From Melieria omissa (lineage: Eukaryota; Arthropoda; Insecta; Diptera; Ulidiidae): a DNA stretch of 64,000 nt. Positions 10,821-25,976 of the stretch are shown here, piece after piece. The translations under genes and the position numbers were made by a program. The DNA lies in NCBI GenBank assembly GCA_963971225.1, contig CAXARI010000032.1, forward strand, positions 992,001 through 1,056,000, in the 5' to 3' direction. Position 1 is the first letter of the stretch, and every line of letters begins with the position of its first letter. Below the pieces are notes generated by a model. That model made no database searches and was not told where the DNA came from. It saw nothing but the letters and a program-made list of their open reading frames with translations.

Positions 10821-13800
10821 GCAAAAACCAATACATGTAAAGTTGACCAAAAAAATGCAAACAAATTATTTAATTAATTGAATTAGTTGAAAGCACATTG
10901 TGCATTTCGCTTGACCCTTAAAATTATAAGTGAAAAAAATATAATGTTCCCATTTGTCATTGCCGAAAGGCCAACCAATCGCCAAAACAAAAACTACAAC
11001 AACAAAAGCATCTAAGTTTTTTTCATACATACAATTTCTTGAGGCAACAAAAAAAAAATTCGCGCAGCCCCCACACGTGTTGCTTCGTTGCTGTCACAAC
11101 AACGACTGATTGAAAGAATGCACCTCTGATCTATATAATCAATCAAATGCTTGTGGAACCTAAGTACGCACAATCACTTTAATCAAAATGGCGTCAAAAT
11201 TAAGCTAGAGTGACCACCTTTCACCAATTTGGTAAATAAAAAAAATATCCCCCGGCAGCATGATCGAAATTATGGCTGTTAAATCTCGACCCGTTAACGG
11301 ATTTTAATAATATTATGCCTTATTATTTAGCTAGACTCGTATGCTTTCTATAATGGTATCAATCATTCTTCTATACCCCAAGGTTCGAAAGCAAATCGAT
11401 TTGGAACGGTGACTTTGAAAAAATTGCTACTTGGGTGCAACCACTAAAATGCTTGTCAACACCAAATGCATAACTGCATATTAATAATTGACCCCTTAAA
11501 ATTTAGCCAGAGTCTTATGCTTTCTATATTGGTTCCTACCTTTTCATTATCCGTCAGGAATAATGAGCATATCGATGCGCAAGGATAACATTGAAAAACT
11601 GCCTATTACAAAATACACACTCACCACTAAAGTGCTTATAGATTCCAAACGGTATGGGTTACGTTAATAAAAAACCCCTTAAAATGTAGCTAGATATTGC
11701 AGCTTTATCAAATTAAATCAATAATTTGATTACTATTAGGCAATCATGAACAGATCGATGCGCAAGAGTGACATTAAATGGCTGCCTACTGCAAAATCGA
11801 TAAAATGCTTGTAAAATATGATGATTCTAGGTTTATAGAAAAAATAATAACCTTAAAACCTAGCTGGAGTTTTGAGCTTTCATAAATGGGGTCAATCTTC
11901 TCGCTATCTCAGATAATGCAGGAGAATTTCGTTGTGGAAAAGTGATATCGACCACATGATACATCTATATCAGGGGTGCCCAAAATCTTCTTATGGAAAA
12001 GCAAAAACCAATACATGTAAAGTTGCCCAAAAAAAATGCAAACAAATTATTTAATTAATTGAATTAGTTGAAAGCACATTGTGCATTTCGCTTGACCCTT
12101 AAAATTATAAGTGAAAAAAATATTATGTTCCCATTTGTCATTGCCGAAAGGCCAACCAATCGCCAAAACAAAAACTACAACAACAAAAGCATCTAATTTT
12201 TTTTCATACATACAATTTCTTGAGGCAACAAAACAAAAATCGGCGCAGCCCCCACACGTGTTGCTTCGTTGCTGTCACAACAACGACTGATTGAAAGAAT
12301 GCACCTCTGATCTATATAATCAATCAAATGCTTGTGGAACCTAAGTACGCACAATCACTTTAATCAAAATGGCGTCAAAATTAAGCCAGAGTGACCACCT
12401 TTCACCAATTTGGTAAATAAAAAAAATATCCCACCGGCAGCATGATCGAAATTATGGCTGTTAAATCTCGACCCGTTAACGGATTTTAATAATATTATGC
12501 CTTATTATTTAGCTAGACTCGTATGCTTTCTGTAATGGTATCAATCATTCTTCTATACCCCAAGGTTCGAAAGCAAATCGATTTGGAACGGTGACTTTGA
12601 AAAAATTGCTACTTGGGTGCAACCACTAAAATGCTTGTTAACACCAAATGCATAAGTGCATATTAATAATTGACCCCTTAAAATTTAGCCAGAGTCTTAT
12701 GCTTTCTATATTGGTCCCTAACTTTTCATTATCCTTCAGGAATAATGAGCATATCGATGCGCAAGGATAACATTGAAAAACTGCCTATTACAAAATACAC
12801 ACTCACCACTAAAGTGCTTATAGATTCCAAACGGTATGGGTTACGTTAATAAAAAACCCCTTAAAATGTAGCTAGAGATTGCAGCTTTATCAAATTAAAT
12901 CAATAATTTGATTACTGTTCCGCAATCATGAACAGATCGATGCGCAAAAGTGACATTAAATGGCTGCCTACTGCAAAATCGATAAAATGCTTGTAAAATA
13001 TGATGATTCTAGGTTTATAGAAAAAATATCAACCTTAAAACCTAGCTGGAGTTTTGAGCTTTCATAAATGGGGTCAATCTTCTCGCTATCTCAAATAATG
13101 CAGCAGAATTTCGTTGTGGAAAAGTGATATCGACCACATGATACATCTATATTAGGGGTACCCAAAATATTCTTATGGAAAAGCACAAACCAATACATGT
13201 AAAGTTGCCCAAAAATATGCAAACAAATTATTTAATTAATTGAATTAGTTGAAAGCACATTGTGCATTTCGCTTGACCCTTAAAATTATAAGTGAAAAAA
13301 ATATAATGTTCCCATTTGTCATTGCCGAAAGGCCAACCAATCGCCAAAACAAAAACTACAACAACAAAAGCATCTAATTTTTTTTTATACATAGAAGTTC
13401 TTGAGGCAACAAAACAAAAATCCGCGCAGCCCCCACACGTGTTGCTTCGTTGCTGTCACAACAACGACTGATTGAAAGAATGCACCTCTGATCTATATAA
13501 CCAATCAAATGCTTGTGCAACCTAAGTATGCACAATCACTTTAATCAAAATGGCGTCAAAATTAAGCCAGAGTGACCACCTTTCACCAATTTGGTAAATA
13601 AAAAAAATATCCCACCGCCAGCATGATCGAAATTATGGCTGTTAAACCTCGACCCGTTAACGGATTTTAACAATATTATACCTTATTATTTAGCTAGACT
13701 CGTATGCTTTCTATAATGGTATCAATCATCCTTCTATACCCCAAGGTTCGAAAGCAAATCATTTGGAACGGTGACTTTGAAAAAATTGCTACTTGGGTGC

Positions 13801-16800
13801 AACCACTAAAATGCTTGTCAACACCAAATGCATAAGTGCATATTAATAATTGACCCCTTAAAATTAAGCCAGAGTCTTATGCTTTCTATATTGGTCCGTA
13901 ACTTTTCATTATCCTTCAGGAATAATGAGCATATCGATGCGCAAGGATAACATTGAAAAACTGCCTATTACAAAATACACACTCACCACTAAAGTGCTTA
14001 TAGATTCCAAACGGTATGGGTTACGTTAATAAAAAACCCCTTAAAATGTAGCTAGAGAATGCAGCTTTATCAAATTAAATCAATAATTTCATTACTATTC
14101 GGCAATCATGAACAGATCGATGCGCAAGGGTGAAAGTAAATGGCTGCCTACTGCAAAATCGATAAAATGCTTGTAAAATATGATGATTCTAGGTTTATAG
14201 AAAAAATAATAACCTTAAAACCTAGCTGGAGTTTTGAGCTTTCATAAATGGGGTCAATCTTCTCGCTATCTCAGATAATGCAGGAGAATTTCGTTGTGGA
14301 AAAGTGATATCGACCACATGATACATCTATATCAGGGGTGCCCAAAATCTTCTTATGGAAAAGCAAAAACCAATACATGTAAAGTTGCCCAAAAATATGC
14401 AAACAAATTATTTAATTAATTGAATTAGTTGAAAGCACATTGTGCATTTCGCTTGACCCTTAAAATTATAAGTGAAAAAAATATAATGTTCCCATTTGTC
14501 ATTGCCGAAAGGCCAACCAATCGCCAAAACAAAAACTACAACAACAAAAGCATCTAATTTTTTTTATACATAGAAGTTCTTGAGGCAACAAAACAAAAAT
14601 CCGCGCAGCCCCCACACGTGTTGCTTCGTTGCTGTCACAACAACTGATTGAAAGAATGCACCTCTGATCTATATAACCAATCAAATGCTTGTGGAACCTA
14701 AGTACGCACAATCACTTTAATCAAAATGGCGTCAAAATTAAGCCAGAGTGACCACCTTTCACCAATTTGGTAAATAAAAAAATATCCCACCGGCAGCTTG
14801 ATCGAAATTATGGCTGTTAAATCTCGACCCGTTAACGGATTTTAATAATATTATGCCTTATTATTTAGCTAGACTCGTATGCTTTCTATAATGGTATCAA
14901 TCATCCTTCTATACCCCAAGGTTCGAAAGCAAATCGATTTGGAACGGTGACTTTGAAAAAATTGCTACTTGGGTGCAACCACTAAAATGCTTGTCAACAC
15001 CAAATGCATAAGTGCATATTAATAATTGACCCCTTAAAATTTAGCCAGAGTCTTATGCTTTCTATATTGGTCCCTAACTTTTCATTATCCTTCAGGAATA
15101 ATGAGCATATCGATGCGCAAGGATAACATTGAAAAACTGCCTATTACAAAATACACACTCACCACTAAAGTGCTTATAGATTCCAAACGGTATGGGTTAC
15201 GTTAATAAAAAACCCCTTAAAATGTAGCTAGAGAATGCAGCTTTATCAAATTAAATCAATAATTTCATTACTGTTCGGCAATCATGAACAGATCGATGCG
15301 CAAGGGTGAAAGTAAATGGCTGCCTACTGCAAAATCGATAAAATGCTTGTAAAATATGATGATTTTAGGTTTATAGAAAAAATAATAACCTTAAAACCTA
15401 GCTGGAGTTTTGAGCTTTCATAAATGGGGTCAATCTTCTCGCTATCTCAAATAATGCAGGAGAATTTCGTTGTGGAAAAGTGATATCGACCACATGATAC
15501 ATCTATATTAGGGGGTGCCCAAAATATTCTTATGGAAAAGCAAAAACCAATACATGTAAAGTTGCCCAAAAATATGCAAACAAATTATTTAATTAATTGA
15601 ATTAGTTGAAAGCACATTGTGCATTTCGCTTGACCCTTAAAATTATAAGTGAAAAAAATATAATGTTCCCATTTGTCATTGCCGAAAGGCCAACCAATCG
15701 CCAAAACAAAAACTACAACAACAAAAGCATCTTATTTTTTTTCATACATAGAATTTCTTGAGGAAACAAAACAAAAATCCGCGCAGCCCCCACACGTGTT
15801 GCTTCGTTGCTGTCACAACAACGACTGATTGAAAGAATGCACCTCTGATCTATATAACCAATCAAATGCTTGTGGAACCTAAGTACGCACAATCACTTTA
15901 ATCAAAATGGCGTCAAAATAAAGCCAGAGTGACCACCTTTCAATAATTTGGTAAATAAAAAAATATCCCACCGGCAGCATGATCGAAATTATGGCTGTTA
16001 AATCTCGACCCGTTAACGGATTTTAATAATATTATGCCTTATTATTTAGCTAGACTCGTATGCTTTCTATAATGGTATCAATCATCCTTCTATACCCCAA
16101 GGTTCGAAAGCAAATCGATTTGGAACGGTGACTTTGAAAAAATTGCTACTTGGGTGCAACCACTAAAATGCTTGTCAACACCAAATGCATAAGTGCATAT
16201 TAATAGTTGACCCCTTAAAATTTAGCCAGAGTCTTATGCTTTCTATATTGGTCCCTACCTTTTCATTATCCTTCAGGAATAATGAGCATATCGATGCGCA
16301 AGGATAACATTGAAAAACTGCCTATTACAAAATACACACTCACCACTAAAGTGCTTATAGATTCCAAACGGTACAGGTTACGTTAATAAAAAACCCCTTA
16401 AAATGTAGCTAGAGATCGCAGCTTTATCAAATTAAATCAATAATTTGATTACTATTCGGCAATCATGAACAGATCGATGCGCAAGGGTGACATTAAATGG
16501 CTGCCTACTGCAAAATCGATAAAATGCTTGTAAAATATGATGATTCTAGGTTTATAGAAAAACTAATAACCTCAAAACCTAGCTGGAGTTTTGAGCTTTC
16601 ATAAATGGGGTCAATCTTCTCGCTATCTCAGATAATGCAGGAGAACTTCGTTGTGGAAAAGTGATATCGACCACATGATACATCTATATCAGGGGTGCCC
16701 AAAATCTTCTTATGGAAAAGCAAAAACCAATACATGTAAAGTTGACCAAAAAAATGCAAACAAATTATTTAGTTAATTGAATTAGTTGAAAGCACATTGT

Positions 16801-19800
16801 GCATTTCGCTTGACCCTTAAAATTATAAGTGAAAAAAATATAATGTTCCCATTTGTCATTGCCGAAAGGCCAACCAATCGCCAAAACAAAAACTACAACA
16901 ACAAAAGCATCTAATTTTTTTTCATACATAGAATTTCTTGAGGAAACAAAAAAAAAATCAGCGCAGCCCCCACACGTGTTGCTTCGTTGCTGTCACAACA
17001 ACGACTGATTGAAAGAATGCACCTCTGATCTATATAACCAATCAAATGCTTGTGGAACCTAAGTACGCACAATCACTTTAATCAAAATGGCGTCAAAATT
17101 AAGCCAGAGTGACCACCTTTCACCAATTTGGTAAATAAAAAAAATATCCCACCGGCAGCATGATCGAAATTATGGCTGTTAAATCTCGACCCGTTAACGG
17201 ATTTTAATATTATTATGCCTTATTATTTAGCTAGACTCGTATGCTTTCTATAATGGTATCAATCATCCTTCTATACCCCAAGGTTCGAAAGCAAATCGAT
17301 TTGGAACGGTGACTTTGAAAAAATTGCTACTTGGGTGCAACCACTAAAATGCTTGTCAACACCAAATGCATAAGTGCATATTAATAATTGACCCCTTAAA
17401 ATTTAGCCAGAGTCTTATGCTTTCTATATTGGTCCCTAACTTTTCATTATCCTTCAGGAATAATGAGCATATCGATGCGCAAGGATAACATTGAAAAACT
17501 GCCTATTACAAAATACACACTCACCACTAAAGTGCTTATAGATTCCAAACGGTATGGGTTACGTTAATAAAAAACCCCTTAAAATGTAGCTAGAGATTGC
17601 AGCTTTATCAAATTAAATCAATAATTTGATTACTATTCGGCAATCATGAACAGATCGATGCGCAAGAGTGACATTAAATGGCTGCCTACTGCAAAATCGA
17701 TAAAATGCTTGTAAAATATGATGATTCTAGGTTTATAGAAAAACTAATAACCTTAAAACCTAGCTGGAGTTTTGAGCTTTCATAAATGGGGTCAATCTTC
17801 TCGCTATCTCAGATAATGCAGGAGAACTTCGTTGTGGAAAAGTGATATCGACCACATGATACACTATATCAGGGGTTCCCAAAATCTTCTTATGGAAAAG
17901 CAAAAACCAATACATGTAAAGTTGACCAAAAAAATGCAAACAAATTATTTAGTTAATTGAATTAGTTGAAAGCACATTGTGCATTTCGCTTGACCCTTAA
18001 AATTATAAGTGAAAAAAATATAATGTTCCCATTTGTCATTGCCGAAAGGCCAACCAATCGCCAAAACAAAAACTACAACAACAAAAGCATCTAATGTTTT
18101 TTCATACATAGAATTTCTTGAGGAAACAAAACAAAAATCAGCGCAGCCCCACACGTGTTGCTTCGTTGCTGTCACAACAACGACTGATTGAAAGAATGCA
18201 CCTCTGATCTATATAATCAATCAAATGCTTGTGGAACCTAAGTACGCACAATCACTTTAATCAAAATGGCGTCAAAATTAAGCCAGAGTGACCACCTTTC
18301 ACCAATTTGGTAAATAAAAAAAATATCCCCCCGGCAGCATGATCGAAATTATGGCTGTTAAATCTCGACCCGTTAACGGATTTTAATAATATTATGCCTT
18401 ATTATTTAGCTAGACTCGTATGCTTTCTATAATGGTATCAATCATTCTTCTATACCCCAAGGTTCGGAAGCAAATCGATTTGGAACGGTGACTTTGAAAA
18501 AATTGCTACTTGGGTGCAACCACTAAAATGCTTGTCAACACCAAATGCATAAGTGCATATTAATAATTGACCCCTTAAAATTTAGCCAGAGTCTTATGCT
18601 TTCTATATTGGTCCCTACCTTTTCATTATCCTTCAGGAATAATGAGCATATCGATGCGCAAGGATAACATTGAAAAACTGCCTATTACAAAATACACACT
18701 CACCACTAAAGTGCTTATAGATTCCAAACGGTATGGGTTACGTTAATAAAAAACCCCTTAAAATGTAGCTAGAGATTGCAGCTTTATCAAATTAAATCAA
18801 TAATTTGATTACTATTAGGCAATCATGAACAGATCGATGCGCAAGAGTGACATTAAATGGCTGCCTACTGCAAAATCGATAAAATGCTTGTAAAATATGA
18901 TGATTCTAGGTTTATAGAAAAAATAATAACCTTAAAACCTAGCTGGAGTTTTGAGCTTTCATAAATGGGGTCAATCTTCTCGCTATCTCAAATAATGCAG
19001 GAGAATTTCGTTGTGGAAAAGTGATATCGACCACATGATACATCTATATCAGGGGTGCCCAAAGTCTTCTTATGGAAAAGCAAAAACCAATACATTTAAA
19101 GTTGCCCAAAAAAATGCAAACAAATTATTTAATTAATTGAATTAGTTGAAAGCACATTGTGCATTTCGCTTGACCCTTAAAATTATAAGTGAAAAAAATA
19201 TAATGTTCCCATTTGTCATTGCCGAAAGGCCAACCAATCGCCAAAACAAAAACTACAACAACAAAAGCATCTAATTTTTTTTCATACAATACAATTTCTT
19301 GAGGCAACAAAACAAAAATCCGCGCAGCCCCCACACGTGTTGCTTCGTTGCTGTCACAACAACGACTGATTGAAATAATGCACCTCTGATCTATATAACC
19401 AATCAAATGCTTGTGCAACCTAAGTATGCAGAATCACTTTAATCAAAATGGCGTCAAAATTAAGCCAGAGTGACCACCTTTCAATAATTTGGTAAATAAA
19501 AAAATATCCCACCGGCAGCATGATCGAAATTATGGCTGTTAAATCTCGACCCGTTAACGGATTTTAATAATATTATGCCTTATTATTTAGCTAGACTCGT
19601 ATGCTTTCTATAGTGGTATCAATCATCCTTCTATACCCCAAGGTTCGAAAGCAAATCGATTTGGAACGGTGACTTTGAAAAAATTGCTACTTGGGTGCAA
19701 CCACTAAAATGCTTGTCAACACCAAATGCATAAGTGCATATTAATAATTGACCCCTTAAAATTTAGCCAGAGTCTTATGCTTTCTATATTGGTCCCTAAC

Positions 19801-22655
19801 TTTTCATTATCCTTCAGGAATAATGAGCATATCGATGCGCAAGGATAACATTGAAAAACTGCCTATTACAAAATACACACTCACCACTAAAGTGCTTATA
19901 GATTCCAAACGGTATGGGTTACGTTAATAAAAAACCCCTTAAAATGTAGCTAGAGGTTGCAGCTTTATCAAATTAAATCAATAATTTGATTACTATTAGG
20001 CAATCATGAACAGATCGATGCGCAAGAGTGACATTAAATGGCTGCCTACTGCAAAATCGATAAAATGCTTGTAAAATATGATGATTCTAGGTTTATAGAA
20101 AAACTAATAACCTTAAAACCTAGCTGGAGTTTTGAGCTTTCATAAATGGGGTCAATCTTCTCGCTATCTCAGATAAAGCAGGAGAACTTCGTTGTGGAAA
20201 AGTGATATCGACCACATGATACACTATATCAGGGGTGCCCAAAATCTTCTTATGGAAAAGCAAAAACCAATACATGTAAAGTTGACCAAAAAAATGCAAA
20301 CAAATTATTTAGTTAGTTGAAAGCACATTGTGCATTTCGCTTGACCCTTAAAATTATAAGTGAAAAAAATATAATGTTCCCATTTGTCATTGCCGAAAGG
20401 CCAACCAATCGCCAAAACCAAAACTACAACAACAAAAGCATCTAATTTTTTTTCATACATACAATTTCTTGAGGCAACAAAACAAAAATCCGCGCAGCCC
20501 CCACACGTGTTGCTTCGTTGCTGTCACAACAACGACTGATTGAAAGAATGCACCTCTGATCTATATAATCAATCAAATGCTTGTGGAACCTAAGTACGCA
20601 CAATCACTTTAATCAAAATGGCGTCAAAATTAAGCCAGAGTGACCACCTTTCAATAATTTGGTAAATAAAAAAAATATCCCACCGGCAGCATGATCGAAA
20701 TTATGGCTGTTAAATCTCGACCCGTTAACGGATTTTAATAATATTATGCCTTATTATTTAGCTAGGCTCGTATGCTTTCTGTAATGGTATCAATCATCCT
20801 TCTATACCCCAAGGTTCGAAAGCAAATCGATTTGGAACGGTGACTTTGAAAAAATTGCTACTTGGGTGCAACCACTAAAATGCTTGTCAACACCAAATGC
20901 ATAAGTGCATATTAATAATTGACCCCTTAAAATTTAGCCAGAGTCATATGCTTTCTATATTGGTCCCTAACTTTTCATTATCCTTCAGGAATAATGAGCA
21001 TATCGATGCGCAAGGATAACATTGAAAAACTGCCTATTACAAAATACACACTCACCACTAAAGTGCTTATAGATTCCAAACGGTATGGGTTACGTTAATA
21101 AAAAACCCCTTAAAATGTAGCTAGAGATTGCAGCTTTATCAAATTAAATCAATAATTTGATTACTATTAGGCAATCATGAACAGATCGATGCGCAAGAGT
21201 GACATTAAATGGCTGCCTACTGCAAAATCGATAAAATGCTTGTAAAATATGATGATTCTAGGTTTATAGAAAAACTAATAACCTTAAAACCTAGCTGGAG
21301 TTTTGAGCTTTCATAAATGGGGTCAATCTTCTCGCTATCTCAGATAAAGCAGGAGAACTTCGTTGTGGAAAAGTGATATCGACCACATGATACACTATAT
21401 CAGGGGTGCCCAAAATCTTCTTATGGAAAAGCAAAAACCTGTAAATGTAAAGTTGACCAAAAAAATGCAAACAAATTATTTAGTTAGTTGAAAGCACATT
21501 GTGCATTTCGCTTGACCCTTAAAATTCTAAGTGAAAAAAATATAATGTTCCCATTTGTCATTGCCGAAAGGCCAACCAATCGCCAAAACAAAAACTACAA
21601 CAACAAAAGCATCTAATGTTTTTTCATACATAGAATTTCTTGAGGAAACAAAACAAAAATCAGCGCAGCCCCACACGTGTTGCTTCGTTGCTGTCACAAC
21701 AACGACTGATTGAAAGAATGCACCTCTGATCTATATAATCAATCAAATGCTTGTGGAACCTAAGTACGCACAATCACTTTAATCAAAATGGCGTCAAAAT
21801 TAAGCCAGAGTGACCACCTTTCACCAATTTGGTAAATAAAAAAAATATCCCCCCGGCAGCATGATCGAAATTATGGCTGTTAAATCTCGACCCGTTAACG
21901 GATTTTAATAATATTATGCCTTATTATTTAGCTAGACTCGTATGCTTTCTATAATGGTATCAATCATTCTTCTATACCCCAAGGTTCGGAAGCAAATCGA
22001 TTTGGAACGGTGACTTTGAAAAAATTGCTACTTGGGTGCAACCACTAAAATGCTTGTCAACACCAAATGCATAAGTGCATATTAATAATTGACCCCTTAA
22101 AATTTAGCCAGAGTCTTATGCTTTCTATATTGGTCCCTAACTTTTCATTATCCTTCAGGAATAATGAGCATATCGATGCGCAAGGATAACATTGAAAAAC
22201 TGCCTATTACAAAATACACACTCACCACTAAAGTGCTTATAGATTCCAAACGGTATGGGTTACGTTAATAAAAAACCCCTTAAAATGTAGCTAGAGATTG
22301 CAGCTTTATCAAATTAAATCAATAATTTGATTACTATTAGGCAATCATGAACAGATCGATGCGCAAGAGTGACATTAAATGGCTGCCTACTGCAAAATCG
22401 ATAAAATGCTTGTAAAATATGATGATTCTAGGTTTATAGAAAAAATAATAACCTTAAAACCTAGCTGGAGTTTTGAGCTTTCATAAATGGGGTCAATCTT
22501 CTCGCTATCTCAAATAATGCAGGAGAATTTCGTTGTGGAAAAGTGATATCGACCACATGATACATCTATATCAGGGGTGCCCAAAGTCTTCTTATGGAAA
22601 AGCAAAAACCAATACATTTAAAGTTGCCCAAAAAAATGCAAACAAATTATTTAAT

Positions 22656-25600
22656 TAATTGAATTAGTTGAAAGCACATTGTGCATTTCGCTTGACCCTT
22701 AAAATTATAAGTGAAAAAAATATAATGTTCCCATTTGTCATTGCCGAAAGGCCAACCAATCGCCAAAACAAAAACTACAACAACAAAAGCATCTAATGTT
22801 TTTTCATACATAGAATTTCTTGAGGAAACAAAACAAAAATCAGCGCAGCCCCACACGTGTTGCTTCGTTGCTGTCACAACAACGACTGATTGAAAGAATG
22901 CACCTCTGATCTATATAATCAATCAAATGCTTGTGGAACCTAAGTACGCACAATCACTTTAATCAAAATGGCGTCAAAATTAAGCCAGAGTGACCACCTT
23001 TCACCAATTTGGTAAATAAAAAAAATATCCCCCCGGCAGCATGATCGAAATTATGGCTGTTAAATCTCGACCCGTTAACGGATTTTAATAATATTATGCC
23101 TTATTATTTAGCTAGACTCGTATGCTTTCTATAATGGTATCAATCATTCTTCTATACCCCAAGGTTCGGAAGCAAATCGATTTGGAACGGTGACTTTGAA
23201 AAAATTGCTACTTGGGTGCAACCACTAAAATGCTTGTCAACACCAAATGCATAAGTGCATATTAATAATTGACCCCTTAAAATTTAGCCAGAGTCTTATG
23301 CTTTCTATATTGGTCCCCACCTTTTCATTATCCTTCAGGAATAATGAGCATATCGATGCGCAAGGATAACATTGAAAAACTGCCTATTACAAAATACACA
23401 CTCACCACTAAAGTGCTTATAGATTCCAAACGGTATGGGTTACGTTAATAAAAAACCCCTTAAAATGTAGCTAGAGATTGCAGCTTTATCAAATTAAATC
23501 AATAATTTGATTACTATTAGGCAATCATGAACAGATCGATGCGCAAGAGTGACATTAAATGGCTGCCTACTGCAAAATCGATAAAATGCTTGTAAAATAT
23601 GATGATTCTAGGTTTATAGAAAAAATAATAACCTTAAAACCTAGCTGGAGTTTTGAGCTTTCATAAATGGGGTCAATCTTCTCGCTATCTCAAATAATGC
23701 AGGAGAATTTCGTTGTGGAAAAGTGATATCGACCACATGATACATCTATATCAGGGGTGCCCAAAGTCTTCTTATGGAAAAGCAAAAACCAATACATTTA
23801 AAGTTGCCCAAAAAAATGCAAACAAATTATTTAATTAATTGAATTAGTTGAAAGCACATTGTGCATTTCGCTTGACCCTTAAAATTATAAGTGAAAAAAA
23901 TATAATGTTCCCATTTGTCATTGCCGAAAGGCCAACCAATCGCCAAAACAAAAACTACAACAACAAAAGCATCTAATTTTTTTTCATACAATACAATTTC
24001 TTGAGGCAACAAAACAAAAATCCGCGCAGCCCCCACACGTGTTGCTTCGTTGCTGTCACAACAACGACTGATTGAAATAATGCACCTCTGATCTATATAA
24101 CCAATCAAATGCTTGTGCAACCTAAGTATGCAGAATCACTTTAATCAAAATGGCGTCAAAATTAAGCCAGAGTGACCACCTTTCAATAATTTGGTAAATA
24201 AAAAAATATCCCACCGGCAGCATGATCGAAATTATGGCTGTTAAATCTCGACCCGTTAACGGATTTTAATAATATTATGCCTTATTATTTAGCTAGACTC
24301 GTATGCTTTCTATAGTGGTATCAATCATCCTTCTATACCCCAAGGTTCGAAAGCAAATCGATTTGGAACGGTGACTTTGAAAAAATTGCTACTTGGGTGC
24401 AACCACTAAAATGCTTGTCAACACCAAATGCATAAGTGCATATTAATAATTGACCCCTTAAAATTTAGCCAGAGTCTTATGCTTTCTATATTGGTCCCTA
24501 ACTTTTCATTATCCTTCAGGAATAATGAGCATATCGATGCGCAAGGATAACATTGAAAAACTGCCTATTACAAAATACACACTCACCACTAAAGTGCTTA
24601 TAGATTCCAAACGGTATGGGTTACGTTAATAAAAAACCCCTTAAAATGTAGCTAGAGGTTGCAGCTTTATCAAATTAAATCAATAATTTGATTACTATTA
24701 GGCAATCATGAACAGATCGATGCGCAAGAGTGACATTAAATGGCTGCCTACTGCAAAATCGATAAAATGCTTGTAAAATATGATGATTCTAGGTTTATAG
24801 AAAAACTAATAACCTTAAAACCTAGCTGGAGTTTTGAGCTTTCATAAATGGGGTCAATCTTCTCGCTATCTCAGATAAAGCAGGAGAACTTCGTTTTGGA
24901 AAAGTGATATCGACCACATGATACACTATATCAGGGGTGCCCAAAATCTTCTTATGGAAAAGCAAAAACCAATACATGTAAAGTTGACCAAAAAAATGCA
25001 AACAAATTATTTAGTTAGTTGAAAGCACATTGTGCATTTCGCTTGACCCTTAAAATTATAAGTGAAAAAAATATAATGTTCCCATTTGTCATTGCCGAAA
25101 GGCCAACCAATCGCCAAAACCAAAACTACAACAACAAAAGCATCTAATTTTTTTTCATACATACAATTTCTTGAGGCAACAAAACAAAAATCCGCGCAGC
25201 CCCCACACGTGTTGCTTCGTTGCTGTCACAACAACGACTGATTGAAAGAATGCACCTCTGATCTATATAATCAATCAAATGCTTGTGGAACCTAAGTACG
25301 CACAATCACTTTAATCAAAATGGCGTCAAAATTAAGCCAGAGTGACCACCTTTCAATAATTTGGTAAATAAAAAAAATATCCCACCGGCAGCATGATCGA
25401 AATTATGGCTGTTAAATCTCGACCCGTTAACGGATTTTAATAATATTATGCCTTATTATTTAGCTAGGCTCGTATGCTTTCTGTAATGGTATCAATCATC
25501 CTTCTATACCCCAAGGTTCGAAAGCAAATCGATTTGGAACGGTGACTTTGAAAAAATTGCTACTTGGGTGCAACCACTAAAATGCTTGTCAACACCAAAT

Positions 25601-25976
25601 GCATAAGTGCATATTAATAATTGACCCCTTAAAATTTAGCCAGAGTCATATGCTTTCTATATTGGTCCCTAACTTTTCATTATCCTTCAGGAATAATGAG
25701 CATATCGATGCGCAAGGATAACATTGAAAAACTGCCTATTACAAAATACACACTCACCACTAAAGTGCTTATAGATTCCAAACGGTATGGGTTACGTTAA
25801 TAAAAAACCCCTTAAAATGTAGCTAGAGATTGCAGCTTTATCAAATTAAATCAATAATTTGATTACTATTAGGCAATCATGAACAGATCGATGCGCAAGA
25901 GTGACATTAAATGGCTGCCTACTGCAAAATCGATAAAATGCTTGTAAAATATGATGATTCTAGGTTTATAGAAAAA
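22656..25976 (+). repeat. Second copy of a ~3.3-kb block (spacing 4,702 bp, first copy 17954-21274)
   Basis: Diagnostic variants recur at a constant 4,702-bp offset: CTAATGTTTTTTCAT, CATACAATACAATTT, TGAAATAATGC, TTGTGCAACC, TTTAGTTAGTTG and GTCATATGC. Only a few single-base differences are seen, for example near 23316 and 24893. Similarity ends where the first copy has GAAAAACTAATAA and the second GAAAAAATAATAA. Confidence 0.8.

Larger units (their letters stand above)
9971..11151 (+). repeat. Reference repeat unit (unit 10, 1,181 bp)
   Basis: A typical short-class unit, used here to describe the internal plan. The first ~45 bp hold the region downstream of the TATA box and an ATG at 10007. 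Five diverged monomers then fill roughly 10017-10820. The rest, roughly 10820-11151, is largely non-monomeric: A-rich runs, a CCAAT box (10975-10979), a GC-richer patch with a CACGTG E-box (11074-11079) and a TATATAA box (11132-11138) that would serve the next unit. The family was not recognised by name. The mix of a satellite-like part and a promoter-like part suggests either a transcribed satellite or a relic gene captured by satellite monomers. Confidence 0.85.

Noticed and set aside
9971..11151. The unit as a DNA transposon or Helitron copied in tandem
   Set aside because: No terminal inverted repeats, Helitron hairpin end or transposase/helicase frame was seen, and there are no target duplications between units. 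Descent of the monomers from such an element remains possible.
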